DNA of 64,000 nt from UBA2166 sp964463965 (GTDB lineage Bacteria; Nitrospirota; Nitrospiria; Nitrospirales; UBA2166): positions 1 to 64,000 of the forward strand of contig CAYXED010000005.1 of the NCBI GenBank assembly GCA_964463965.1, given 5' to 3'. This document shows positions 18,083 through 27,002 of the stretch, piece after piece (positions within the stretch are counted from its first letter, which is position 1; each line of letters opens with the position of its first letter). The notes beneath the pieces are model-generated. The model ran no database searches and was not told where the DNA came from. It worked only from the letters and a program-made list of their open reading frames with translations. Both the position numbers and the translations under genes were made by a program.

Positions 18083-19027
18083 GTGCTATATCATCATTTA
18101 ACAGACGCCATAGGTAATACCCCGATGATTGAGCTGCGTCGGCTCAGTCCTAAACCTTCCGTTAGGATTTTTGCAAAACTAGAAGGATTCAATCCAACAG
18201 GAAGCCTAAAAGATCGTATAGTTAAATACATGATTGAGCGTGCAGAGGCGTCTGGGGCACTTGCCCCGGGGAAAATTCTTCTTGAGCCTACAAGCGGAAA
18301 CACTGGGATCTCGCTTGGCATGTTTGCCAAAATCAAAGGGTATCCTCTGCGCGTTGTAATGCCTGACAATGTTAGTACGGAGCGGCGAGAGCTGCTCCAC
18401 GCATTTGGTGTTGAGGTGACACTTAGCCCTGGTAGCGAAGGTACTAATGGTGCGATTCGGATGGCCCACAGTATTCTGAAAGAAGATGATAGGCATTTTA
18501 TGCTTGATCAGTATGGAAACCCAAACAATGTCCTTGCGCATTATGAGACGACGGCAGAAGAGATTATTGAAGATCTTAAGGGCATCGTCACTTCTATTGA
18601 TCTTTTTGTTGCGGGCCTGGGAACTGGTGGAACTTTAATGGGGGCAGGGCGTCGATTAAAAGAAACTTACCCCAATATAGCAATTATGGCAGTTCAACCA
18701 TATCCTAAGGGGGGGTTGCAAGGACTGAGAAGCTTAATGGATGGGTATGTTCCGCCAATCTTTGATATAAACTGCATAGATGTAAATGAGGTTGTCAAAG
18801 ATGAAGATGCGTTTCGGATGGTCAAACAACTTGCTGAGGTTGAAGGTGTTCTTGGAGGCATTTCATCTGGTGCAGTGATTTATAGGGTGCTTAAAGCTGC
18901 TGAACACATGGAGAAGGGCGTGATTGTTACGATTCTTCCTGATGGTGGATGGAAATATCTTAGTGAACAAATATGGACAGATGATGCAACTGCTGTGAGC
19001 GAAAGGTTTCAAGGTCCGATGTGGTAG
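18083..19027 (+). CDS. cysM: CysM-type cysteine synthase (probably CysO/O-phosphoserine dependent)
   Basis: The 314-residue PLP fold type II enzyme has a GTG start directly after the glyS stop. It shows IGNTPMIELRRLSP, the PLP-lysine motif NPTGSLKDR, EPTSGNTGISL, QYGNPNNVLAHY, VAGLGTGGTLMGAGR and DGGWKYLS, ending GPMW. These features match mycobacterial CysM, which uses O-phosphoserine and CysO thiocarboxylate, better than the O-acetylserine enzyme CysK. A CysO-like carrier (39751) and a Mec-like protease (41185) are encoded 21 kb away, which supports that reading. It is probably cotranscribed with glyQS and ppdK. The exact substrate is not provable from sequence. Confidence 0.85.
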   Translation: MLYHHLTDAIGNTPMIELRRLSPKPSVRIFAKLEGFNPTGSLKDRIVKYMIERAEASGALAPGKILLEPTSGNTGISLGMFAKIKGYPLRVVMPDNVSTERRELLHAFGVEVTLSPGSEGTNGAIRMAHSILKEDDRHFMLDQYGNPNNVLAHYETTAEEIIEDLKGIVTSIDLFVAGLGTGGTLMGAGRRLKETYPNIAIMAVQPYPKGGLQGLRSLMDGYVPPIFDINCIDVNEVVKDEDAFRMVKQLAEVEGVLGGISSGAVIYRVLKAAEHMEKGVIVTILPDGGWKYLSEQIWTDDATAVSERFQGPMW

Positions 19028-19043
19028 GGGGGAGGAGAGTAGT

Positions 19044-22004
19044 GTGGCAGCTAAGAAGGTAAAAGTTTTGGCAAACAAGAAAAACTCTGCAAGGGTGGTG
19101 AAAAAAACGGCAAAAAAGTCCGTTGCTCCTAAGCCAAAAAAACCGACGAAATACCTCTACTTTTTTGGTAATGGGAAAGCTGAGGGTAGAGGAGAGCTTC
19201 GAGAATTGCTTGGAGGAAAAGGTGCTGGGTTGGCTGAAATGACCAATCTTGGAATTCCAGTTCCACCAGGTTTCACAATTAGCACCGATGCCTGCATTGA
19301 ATATATTCGTCGAAAAAGAAAGTACCCCTCTGGGTTGTGGAATGCTGTTCAGCAGCATATGTTACGTTTAGAAAAAACTATGAGCACAAATTTTGGTGAT
19401 CCTAAAAACCCTCTTTTGGTGTCTGTTCGTTCCGGAGCACGGGCATCTATGCCAGGCATGATGGATACGGTATTAAATCTTGGTTTGAATGATGAAACTG
19501 TTAGTGGGTTGATTGCGAAAACCAATAATGAACGTTTTGGTTATGATGCATATCGAAGATTTATCGCTATGTTCAGCACCATAGTGATGGGAGTGAGACG
19601 AGAAGTTTTTGAAAAATGTTTGGAAGAAAAAAAGAATACTTACGGGTGTACGCACGACGTTGATCTTGATGCAAATGCCCTTCGAGAATTGATTGGTGAG
19701 TTCAAAGGGCTGGTTCGACGTCATACAAAACGGGAATTTCCGCAAGACGTCTATCATCAATTGGAAATGGGAATTAATGCTATTTTTGACTCTTGGAATG
19801 GAGATCGCGCCGTCGCATATAGGAGAATTTACAATATTCCAGATGCATGGGGTACGGCGGTAAATATTGTTGCAATGGTATTTGGCAACATGGGTGATGA
19901 TAGTGGCACAGGAGTGGTGTTTACGAGAGACCCGTCTTCTGGGGAGCCAGTCCTTTTTGGAGAGTTTCTTTCAAATGCGCAAGGAGAAGACGTGGTGGCT
20001 GGTGTTCGTACCCCTCAGCCTATTGCCAGGCTCGAAGCAGCTATTCCAAAAGCTCAAAAAGCTCTCACAAAGATCCATCGAAAATTGGAACGACATTACA
20101 GAGACATGTTAGATCTTGAATTTACGGTTCAAAAAGGCCAGCTGTACATGCTTCAAACACGTGTGGGGAAGCGTAGTGGAATTGCTGCCGTAAAAATCGC
20201 CGTTGATATGGTTAAAGAACGTCTGATCACACAAGAAGAGGCGGTATTACGTGTTGAACCGGAGCATCTTGAGCAGTATTTGTATCCGGTATTTGACCCT
20301 CAAGCAGAGAAGAAACATGTGAAACAAGGACGAGGTTTGCCGGCAGGGCCAGGTGCTGCTGCTGGAAAAATTGCCCTTACTCCTGAGCAGGCAATTCAAA
20401 TGAAAAACTCTGGTGATCGTGTGATTTTGGTGCGAATGGAAACGAGTCCAGATGACATACATGGCATGAGTGCGTCATCGGGTTTTTTGACTGCTAGAGG
20501 AGGCATGACTTCTCACGCAGCCGTTGTTGCGAGACAAATGGGGAAGGTTTGTATTGCTGGTTGTGAAGAGGTAGTAGTAGAGAGTGATTCCTCTGTTCGT
20601 CTTGGTTCATTAAGGTTAAAACAGGGGGATTTTATTTCGATTAATGGCTTTGACGGTAGTGTATATAAGGGGGATATCCCTGTAATGGATTCCGAAGTTG
20701 TTCAAGTAATACAAGGGGCCTTGAAGGCGGAAGAGTCCGATCGTTATCAATATTTCTCTAAGGTTTTGAAATGGGCCGATTCCTTTCGTTCTTTGGGTGT
20801 GAGGGCTAATGCAGATATTCCAGACCAAGCATCCGTAGCACGTGGTTTCGGGGCACAAGGTATTGGTCTTTGCCGTACAGAACACATGTTTTTTGCTGAA
20901 GATCGCGTAGAAATTATGCAGCGTATGATTATGGCAAAAACTACTACCGATCGTATGAAACACCTAGATGACTTGCTTCCTCTTCAAAAAAACGATTTTA
21001 TTGGGCTATATCGAAAGATGGACGGTTACCCTGTAACAATACGACTGTTTGACCCTCCGCTGCACGAGTTTCTTCCAAAGAGAGAAGAGCTTATGGTCCA
21101 GATTGCAAAAGCTGAGCTGACTGGTAAAGACCCAGATGAATTAGCCGAGACGCGGCGTGTTCTTGAGCGCGTTGAAGAACTTCATGAGTTTAACCCAATG
21201 CTTGGTCTTCGCGGATGTCGACTTGGAATTTTGATGCCTGAAATTACAAGGATGCAGGTTCGAGCTATCATCGAAGCTGCGTGTGAGGTTGCAAGGGAAG
21301 GAGGGAAAATATTTCCTGAAATTATGGTTCCCTTGATTGGTACTCGTGGTGAGATGAGAACCCAAAAACGTGTGATCCAAAATGTTGCTGCACAGGTTAT
21401 GAAGGAATGTGGGCGGCGTGTTTCTTATCAAGTGGGAACAATGATTGAACTTCCTCGTGCAACAATAATGGCAGGAGAGATTGCTGAGGAAGCAGAATTT
21501 TTCTCTTTCGGGACCAACGATTTAACCCAGACAACATTTGGGTTTTCACGAGATGATGCCGCGAAAATAATTGATTTTTATCGTACCATGCATGACCGTT
21601 GCCCACGTTGCCAAGCTCAAGATATTGATCAGAAGACGATGATTTGCAGAGCGTGTGAATTTCAGGTCACAGAACGCGTCGATAATATTTTGACTGGAGA
21701 TCCTTTTACAACACTTGATAGAAGAGGTGTTGGAGGTTTTATTCGCATTGCGATTGAACGAGGACGTGCAACACGGGCCGATCTCAAGCTTGGAATCTGT
21801 GGCGAACATGGCGGTGACCCAAATTCCGTGGAATTTTGTCACCGTGCGGGATTGGGATATGTGAGTTGCTCTCCGTATCGCGTTCCCATTGCCAGGTTAG
21901 CTGCAGCCCATGCCGCTATCAAGCATGGTTCCTTGGTTACTTCCCCTAAAAGTAGAACCACTAAACAGCGAGGCAAGTCCACTACTCGTCGTTCTCGTCG
22001 ATGA
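19044..22004 (+). CDS. ppdK: Pyruvate phosphate dikinase with basic tails and a zinc-ribbon-like insertion
   Basis: The 986-residue product is about 100 residues longer than usual. The GTG at 19044 has a strong GGGGGGAGGAG site 6 bases upstream. It catalyses pyruvate + ATP + Pi to PEP + AMP + PPi; in an autotroph with a reductive TCA cycle it feeds gluconeogenesis. Domains are an ATP-grasp nucleotide-binding part (KYLYFFGNGKAEGRGELREL, then GGKGAGLAEM), the phosphohistidine motif GGMTSHAAVVAR (H491) and the PEP-binding barrel ending GYVSCSPYRVPIARL (C942). Oddities are a Lys/Ala-rich N-terminal tail of about 35 residues, an Arg/Ser/Thr-rich C-terminal tail of about 20, and an insertion with C853-x2-C856-x11-C868-x2-C871 where typical enzymes have a short loop. 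It overlaps ribD by 4 bases. Confidence 0.97.
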   Translation: MAAKKVKVLANKKNSARVVKKTAKKSVAPKPKKPTKYLYFFGNGKAEGRGELRELLGGKGAGLAEMTNLGIPVPPGFTISTDACIEYIRRKRKYPSGLWNAVQQHMLRLEKTMSTNFGDPKNPLLVSVRSGARASMPGMMDTVLNLGLNDETVSGLIAKTNNERFGYDAYRRFIAMFSTIVMGVRREVFEKCLEEKKNTYGCTHDVDLDANALRELIGEFKGLVRRHTKREFPQDVYHQLEMGINAIFDSWNGDRAVAYRRIYNIPDAWGTAVNIVAMVFGNMGDDSGTGVVFTRDPSSGEPVLFGEFLSNAQGEDVVAGVRTPQPIARLEAAIPKAQKALTKIHRKLERHYRDMLDLEFTVQKGQLYMLQTRVGKRSGIAAVKIAVDMVKERLITQEEAVLRVEPEHLEQYLYPVFDPQAEKKHVKQGRGLPAGPGAAAGKIALTPEQAIQMKNSGDRVILVRMETSPDDIHGMSASSGFLTARGGMTSHAAVVARQMGKVCIAGCEEVVVESDSSVRLGSLRLKQGDFISINGFDGSVYKGDIPVMDSEVVQVIQGALKAEESDRYQYFSKVLKWADSFRSLGVRANADIPDQASVARGFGAQGIGLCRTEHMFFAEDRVEIMQRMIMAKTTTDRMKHLDDLLPLQKNDFIGLYRKMDGYPVTIRLFDPPLHEFLPKREELMVQIAKAELTGKDPDELAETRRVLERVEELHEFNPMLGLRGCRLGILMPEITRMQVRAIIEAACEVAREGGKIFPEIMVPLIGTRGEMRTQKRVIQNVAAQVMKECGRRVSYQVGTMIELPRATIMAGEIAEEAEFFSFGTNDLTQTTFGFSRDDAAKIIDFYRTMHDRCPRCQAQDIDQKTMICRACEFQVTERVDNILTGDPFTTLDRRGVGGFIRIAIERGRATRADLKLGICGEHGGDPNSVEFCHRAGLGYVSCSPYRVPIARLAAAHAAIKHGSLVTSPKSRTTKQRGKSTTRRSRR

Positions 22005-23128
22005 CCGATCATGCCCATATGCGCTTGGCGATTCGTCTTGCCACCAAAGGATTAGGGCGTACTGGGAACAATCCGATGGTGGGAGCGGTGGTGGTCAGAA
22101 ATGGGCGCGTTGTTGGAGTCGGGTATCATGATGCAGTGGGTAAGCCGCATGCAGAAGTATATGCGTTAGAGCATGCGGGAGAGAACGCTCGGGGTGCGTG
22201 TTTGTATGTCACGCTTGAGCCTTGCATGCACGAAAGTAAACGAACTCCCCCATGCGTTCCCAGTATCGTTTCGAGTGGAGTAGCGCGTGTTGTCGTGGCA
22301 ATGAGGGATCCCAACCCTGCTGTAAACGGCAAAGGAATTCTAGCACTTGAGAAGGCCGGGATTCAGGTAGAAAATGGTGTATGTAGAATGCAGGCAGAGA
22401 AGCTCAATTTGCCTTTTGTCAAGCTACTCACAACAAAGAGACCATACGTAACCCTGAAAATTGCAGCTACACTGGATGGTAAAATTGCTGCAGCAAATGG
22501 TGAATCACGTTGGATTACAGCTGTGCCAGCAAGGCGTTATGTGCATCGATTGCGTGCAAGGGTCGATGCTGTATTAGTTGGTATTGGTACAGTTATTACG
22601 GATGACCCTGAACTTACGGTACGTCTTCCAGGGCAAGTCCGACCTCAGCCTCATCGGGTAATTATTGACTCCCATCTCCGGATTTCTCTTCGGGCACGGG
22701 TATTATCTCCAATGCTTGGAACTAGAATTATTATTGCATGTGTGAAGGCTGATCCTGAAAAGAAAACAGTATTGGAGCAACACGGTGCCGAAATTATTGA
22801 GATAAAAACCGTAAATGGAAAACTGTCGTTTTCTAATTTGATGGAGCGCTTAGGGGAAGAGGGGTTTGCCCATGTCATGATTGAAGGTGGCGCCAAGATT
22901 AATGCGGCTGCTCTTGAGGCTGGTGTTGTTGATAAAGTGCTTTTGATGACTGCCCCTATGTTCCTGGGAGGTGATGGCGCACGTTCTTTTCTTGATGGTA
23001 GCATGCAGTCATCTTTGGCAAACCAGATTGCATTGACCGATGTTCGTATTAGACCAATTGGTCGTGATTTTATTATCGAGGGGAGTCCATCACGTAATAC
23101 GACGTCTCTTGCTAGAGACTGCATGTAG
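22001..23128 (+). CDS. ribD: Bifunctional riboflavin deaminase/reductase
   Basis: The 375-residue product has an N-terminal cytidine-deaminase-like domain (GNNPMVGAVVVRNG, the zinc ligands in PHAEVYAL, and EPCMHESKRTPPC) and a C-terminal RibD reductase domain (LKIAATLDGKIAAANGESRW, MIEGGAKINAAAL). It catalyses the second and third steps of riboflavin synthesis. The loop between the zinc Cys residues is a little longer than usual. ATGA overlap with ppdK implies translational coupling; no FMN riboswitch is present and no other rib gene is in the window. Confidence 0.96.
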   Translation: MTDHAHMRLAIRLATKGLGRTGNNPMVGAVVVRNGRVVGVGYHDAVGKPHAEVYALEHAGENARGACLYVTLEPCMHESKRTPPCVPSIVSSGVARVVVAMRDPNPAVNGKGILALEKAGIQVENGVCRMQAEKLNLPFVKLLTTKRPYVTLKIAATLDGKIAAANGESRWITAVPARRYVHRLRARVDAVLVGIGTVITDDPELTVRLPGQVRPQPHRVIIDSHLRISLRARVLSPMLGTRIIIACVKADPEKKTVLEQHGAEIIEIKTVNGKLSFSNLMERLGEEGFAHVMIEGGAKINAAALEAGVVDKVLLMTAPMFLGGDGARSFLDGSMQSSLANQIALTDVRIRPIGRDFIIEGSPSRNTTSLARDCM

Positions 23129-23158
23129 TCATTCTCGTTACAATCAAATGTCCCTCAC

Positions 23159-24340
23159 ATGATTCCTCCATTTCTTTTTCTCTGTGTTGCGGGGCTGAGT
23201 TGTTTCTTCAGTTACAACTTGGTCCGAATGCCAGTTCTCTCCATGTTTGCGGAATCATTAGGGGCAACACCTCAGATGATTGGCGTGGTTGTTGCTGCAT
23301 CTACCATGACCGGGGTATTTCTCAAGCTTCCAATGGGTATCCTCTCAGATATCATTGGACGAAGACTTCTGCTTATTGTTGGAGCCATTGCCTTTGGAGT
23401 TACTCCCTTTGTATATATTTTAATTGACAACCTTCAGACACTGCTGCTTCTGAGGTTGGCGCATGGACTTGCAACCGCAGTGTTTGCGCCAATTGCTCTT
23501 GCAACGGCAGCATCTATTTTTGCAGAGAGGAGAGGAGTGGGAATTGGGTGGTATACCGCTTCAACCCAGACTGGCTCATTGCTTGGTCCAATGGCAGGAG
23601 GATTTTTTTTGGATTATGCTGAGTTTTCAGATGCTTTTATCACCGCAGGTTCAATCGGACTTCTGGGTTTGTTCCTAGTTTTCAAGATGCAGACTAATAA
23701 AATAGATGTGGTTCCTTCAAACCCCAGGAAAAGCTTCGATGTCGGAGAAATGTTTGCCCTGATGTCTGTAGGCGCGCAAACTGTGTTTAGAAACCACTTA
23801 GTACTTGCTGCGAGCGTTGCGGGTATGTCAAAGATGGTTAGTACTGGGGTCTTGATGGCGTTTCTTCCTCTCTATGGATTTTCAATTGGGTTGAATGGTA
23901 CCCAAGTTGGTTTTTTGTTTGGGGTTCAGAGTGTTATTTCCCTTGGAGCGAAGCCATTACTTGGCACAATATCTGACAAAATTGGTCGCCGCCCATTGAT
24001 TTTGATGGGACTAGTTTTTTGTGCCGTTGCTATGGCGTGTATACCATTTTTTGAACAATTTTTAGTGTTACTTATTCTTGCCGGGATGTTTGGTTTTGGG
24101 GATGCTTCAGTGATGACCTCAAGTGCCGCGTTAGTTGGAGATAGCGTTCCACCTCATTTTGTGGGCTCTGCAATGGGTGTTTATGGCACTTTGTCTGATA
24201 TTGGTCATGCAAGTGGACCTATTATGGGAGGCATTCTTATTGCTACGATAGGGTACCCTGCGGCTTTTCTAGCAGCAGGAGGAGTGTTCATATTTGCAAT
24301 CACTCATGTTGGGATTGTGATGCGATATCAATCAGTGTAG
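23159..24340 (+). CDS. MFS transporter, 12 transmembrane segments
   Basis: The 393-residue protein is made largely of hydrophobic helices with the MFS signature between helices 2 and 3 (GILSDIIGRRLLLIVG) and its repeat in the second half (GTISDKIGRRPLIL). The substrate cannot be inferred; drug/H+ antiporter or metabolite exporter families fit. It begins 30 bases after ribD and may share its transcript. Located in the inner membrane. Confidence 0.9.
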   Translation: MIPPFLFLCVAGLSCFFSYNLVRMPVLSMFAESLGATPQMIGVVVAASTMTGVFLKLPMGILSDIIGRRLLLIVGAIAFGVTPFVYILIDNLQTLLLLRLAHGLATAVFAPIALATAASIFAERRGVGIGWYTASTQTGSLLGPMAGGFFLDYAEFSDAFITAGSIGLLGLFLVFKMQTNKIDVVPSNPRKSFDVGEMFALMSVGAQTVFRNHLVLAASVAGMSKMVSTGVLMAFLPLYGFSIGLNGTQVGFLFGVQSVISLGAKPLLGTISDKIGRRPLILMGLVFCAVAMACIPFFEQFLVLLILAGMFGFGDASVMTSSAALVGDSVPPHFVGSAMGVYGTLSDIGHASGPIMGGILIATIGYPAAFLAAGGVFIFAITHVGIVMRYQSV

Positions 24341-24432
24341 TAATGAATAAAGAGTTGTAATATAGACTCTATTAGTACTTCAGGATAGAATGTGTCTCTT
24401 ATGTATTACTTTTCAGGCTATGGTGTGTGGAT

Positions 24433-25080
24433 ATGACAAAGCTTTGTGAATCTTGCGGGAGAAAGTTGGGAGAAGATTCACGCTTTTGCGACGCGTGTGG
24501 TGTGCCCATTTCAGAACATGTCGATTCGACAGATACCACTTCGAATGCAGAAGCTCAATCTGAGCAGCACAACCAGGATTGGGTTGCGTTTCTTGGGCCT
24601 GGCGCTGAATATTATCTTAAGCAGTTCAAAAACTTTCAGGATGATGCTGGGGCAGAGCGTTTCGCCTTAACTTGGAACTGGTATCCATTTTTGTTTGGAT
24701 GGTTGTGGTTTCTTTACCGCAAAATGTACCTATATGCGCTTGCATTTGCCGCTGGGCCTGTGTTGACCATGATGATGCTTAGTGGTGGCATGGAGGTGCT
24801 GCTTTTGTGGGGCTTAGCTGCTGGAGGATTTGCCAACTATTTATATTATGCTCACATGATGCGAAGTCTTGATGATCTTCACAGCGCTCTTGATGGGCGA
24901 ATGGGTAGGACATCTGGGGAGTCTCGAGGGCAGACTTTGGCCGATATAGGGGGTGTCCAGCCATATGTGTGGTGGTTAGGAGCGGGAATATTAATTATGG
25001 CTTTGTGGCTGGGTACAGCTGCACCTCCGCCAGATAATCCTCCCCCAAATCAACCTGGCTCTCTTGATTCTTCTTTTTAG
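24433..25080 (+). CDS. Zinc-ribbon membrane protein (DUF2628-like)
   Basis: This is 215 residues from ATG 24433 (GTG 24427 is the alternative). An N-terminal zinc ribbon of the form C-x2-C...C-x2-C (CESCGRKLGEDSRFCDACG) is followed by an acidic linker. A DUF2628-like region then shows WNWYPFLFGWLWFLYRKMY and three hydrophobic segments, and a final transmembrane helix precedes a Pro-rich tail. Such proteins are small membrane proteins of unknown function. Confidence 0.75.
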   Translation: MTKLCESCGRKLGEDSRFCDACGVPISEHVDSTDTTSNAEAQSEQHNQDWVAFLGPGAEYYLKQFKNFQDDAGAERFALTWNWYPFLFGWLWFLYRKMYLYALAFAAGPVLTMMMLSGGMEVLLLWGLAAGGFANYLYYAHMMRSLDDLHSALDGRMGRTSGESRGQTLADIGGVQPYVWWLGAGILIMALWLGTAAPPPDNPPPNQPGSLDSSF

Positions 25081-25218
25081 CTAAGTCCTCTGAGTTTGAG
25101 GGAAGCTTTGTAGTGTGAGGTGTGGTCGTGTTATCTGCGTTTTGGGTGACGGTGTGCTGCTTAGTCCCTAAAGCCTCTTATTTAAAGCTGGAAATATAAT
25201 CATAGTGAGGAAGCTCCG

Positions 25219-25461
25219 ATGCCTATAGATCGGTGTTCAAAATGTGAAAAATCAGGGGATGCAGTTGAAGAGCCCCTTTATATGGGTAAAATAGAACCCT
25301 TGATCAAGGCAAATGTGTGTGTGCCCTGTTGGATAGAATGGACGAATATGCGTGTCATGGTCATCAATGAACTTCGGCTAAACCTCGGGGATCCCAGTGG
25401 TCGTGCGCAACTTAAAGAACAGATGTGGACCTTTCTCAATCTTCCGAAGGAGGAAGATTGA
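25219..25461 (+). CDS. Small zinc-ribbon protein with YggX-like (Fe2+-trafficking) C-terminus
   Basis: An 80-residue protein with GAGGAAG upstream of the ATG. The N-terminal half has C-x2-C (CSKC) and a second C-x2-C (CVPC). The C-terminal half (EWTNMRVMVINELRLNLGDP, then QLKEQMWTFL) closely resembles the conserved W-x(n)-INEyRLN-xxDP-x(n)-L-x-x-xM core of YggX-type Fe(II)-trafficking/oxidative-protection proteins. The family assignment is from pattern recall. The added cysteines are not part of classical YggX. Confidence 0.65.
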   Translation: MPIDRCSKCEKSGDAVEEPLYMGKIEPLIKANVCVPCWIEWTNMRVMVINELRLNLGDPSGRAQLKEQMWTFLNLPKEED

Positions 25462-25522
25462 TTGGCTGGTACAAAATCCATTGATTAAAGGGTTTTTGGC
25501 CGCATAATGTGGGTAGTTCCAT

Positions 25523-25550
25523 TGACAGGCAGGTCAGGGAAATGGTAAAT
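25523..25550 (+). promoter_or_regulatory. Possible promoter of the bifunctional-nuclease genes
   Basis: A perfect TTGACA (25523-25528) is followed about 16 bases later by GTAAAT (25545-25550), a poor -10. It would place a transcript start near 25557, ahead of the ATG at 25601. It is supported by the -35 box only. Confidence 0.3.
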
Positions 25551-25600
25551 GGACCTAGCGCTGCAACCGTGCCTAGGTTACTAAATCTGTAAACAGCTAT

Positions 25601-26056
25601 ATGATTGCACAGATGAAAATTCGGGGGGTTATGTTCGATCCCTATAATAACTCTTACATTGTACTGCTGAGGTGTGAGGAAACCCAAGACATGCTTCCAA
25701 TTTGGGTAGGTAAGCCGGAGGCGAGTGCTATTAGTTTTGCATTGGAAGGTTTGTCAGTGCCACGACCAATGACACATGACTTGATGAAAATTCTCGTTGA
25801 TTCAGTGAACGCCAAGGTGTTGAGTGTTAATATTACAGACTTGAAATCAAACACCTATTATGCAAAGGTTCATATCGCGTATGGAGATTCGTTCTTTTCC
25901 ATTGACGCGCGACCGAGTGATGCTATAGCGTTTGCTATCCGGGCGGAGGCACCAATATTTGCCTCTGAAGATGTAATGCAAAAACATGATGCCGAGGAAG
26001 TAGATCGGTGGCTGGAGAATCTTAAGCCAGAGGACTTTGGAAAATATGAGGTGTGA
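25601..26056 (+). CDS. Bifunctional nuclease (DUF151) family protein, copy 1
   Basis: The 151-residue product carries the BFN domain: a start like KIRGVMFDPYNNSYIVLLR, LPIWVGKPEASAI, VPRPMTHDLM, ITDLKSNTYYAKV and the signature DARPSDAIAFAIR. Plant and some bacterial members have been reported with RNase/DNase activity, but the role in most bacteria is unclear. It has a paralogue 9 bases downstream with the same architecture. Confidence 0.88.
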   Translation: MIAQMKIRGVMFDPYNNSYIVLLRCEETQDMLPIWVGKPEASAISFALEGLSVPRPMTHDLMKILVDSVNAKVLSVNITDLKSNTYYAKVHIAYGDSFFSIDARPSDAIAFAIRAEAPIFASEDVMQKHDAEEVDRWLENLKPEDFGKYEV

Positions 26057-26065
26057 TGTAACGCG

Positions 26066-26518
26066 ATGGTACGCCTCAAAGTTCATGGAGTACTTGCGGA
26101 TCCAAATACTGACACTCAAATTGTTGTTCTCCGTGAAGATCAGGGAAGTGAAATTCTTCCGATATGGGTCGGGAGCACTGAGGGTCAGGCAATCCGATTG
26201 GCAATTGAGGGGGTCGTGCCGCCACGTCCTACGAGTCATGACTTACTTAAGGGGATCTCGGAATATTTGGGGATTGATGTGAGTCAAGTTGTGGTAACAG
26301 ATATCAGCAACAATACGTATTATGCGTCTATCTATGTGAAGACAAATGGGTCGGAACACACTATTGATGCACGGCCTAGTGATGCCATTGCCTTGGCTTT
26401 GCGCGTATCTTGCCCTATATATGCCACGGATGATGTCATGAAGCATCGTGCAGGTGAGAAGTTAGATGAATGGTTGGAGACACTTGATCCAGAAAACTTT
26501 GGAAAGTATGAGGCATAA
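26066..26518 (+). CDS. Bifunctional nuclease (DUF151) family protein, copy 2
   Basis: The 150-residue product has the same motifs as its upstream neighbour (LPIWVGSTEGQAIRLAIEG, PPRPTSHDLL, VVTDISNNTYYASI, DARPSDAIALALR) but clearly diverged, so the duplication is old. It ends 5 bases before rplM and so probably sits in a transcript with ribosomal protein genes. A start at 26066 gives the usual family length. Confidence 0.88.
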   Translation: MVRLKVHGVLADPNTDTQIVVLREDQGSEILPIWVGSTEGQAIRLAIEGVVPPRPTSHDLLKGISEYLGIDVSQVVVTDISNNTYYASIYVKTNGSEHTIDARPSDAIALALRVSCPIYATDDVMKHRAGEKLDEWLETLDPENFGKYEA

Positions 26519-26523
26519 TTACA

Positions 26524-26952
26524 ATGAAAACTTATCCTGCTCAACCTAAAGATATGATTCCTACATGGCACATTATTGATGCTCAGGGCCAAGTTCTTGG
26601 GCGGTTGGCTTCAAGAGTCGCTGCCGTTCTTCGGGGGAAACATAAACCGGCTTTTACCCCTCACCTTGATCTTGGAGATCATGTGATTATAGTTAACGCA
26701 GAAAAGATTCATTTGTCAGGTTCAAAGCTCAAGAAGAAACTTTATCATCATCACACGGGTTTTCCCGGAGGACTCAAATCAATCAATGCGGAGGCATTAC
26801 TCAAGAAAGATCCGACTGATTTGCTAGTAAAGGCTGTTTATGGGATGCTTCCTAAAAACAGGCTTCGAAAACAATTGGCGGGTAAGCTTCGTGTGTACGT
26901 TGGTTCAGAACATCCTCATGGGCCCCAGAAGCCTCAACCTTTGACTCTGTGA
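26524..26952 (+). CDS. rplM: 50S ribosomal protein L13
   Basis: A 142-residue protein. The start TWHIIDAQGQVLGRLASRVA, the central HVIIVNAEKIHLSG and YHHHTGFPGGLKS, and the C-terminal GMLPKNRLRKQLAGKLRVY and HPHGPQKPQPL identify L13. It assembles early in the large subunit. It is followed by rpsI in the conserved order. Confidence 0.98.
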   Translation: MKTYPAQPKDMIPTWHIIDAQGQVLGRLASRVAAVLRGKHKPAFTPHLDLGDHVIIVNAEKIHLSGSKLKKKLYHHHTGFPGGLKSINAEALLKKDPTDLLVKAVYGMLPKNRLRKQLAGKLRVYVGSEHPHGPQKPQPLTL

Positions 26953-27002
26953 ACAATTTTGGCATTGCAACTACCTAATACCAGATAGAAAAGGAAACAG
27001 TG

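Noticed and set aside
21900..22060. FMN riboswitch upstream of ribD
   Set aside because: ribD overlaps the end of ppdK by 4 bases, leaving no room for a structured leader.
22651..23124. Minus-strand frame of 157 codons opposite ribD
   Set aside because: The plus-strand RibD reductase domain is unambiguous across the same bases; the antisense product has no family features.
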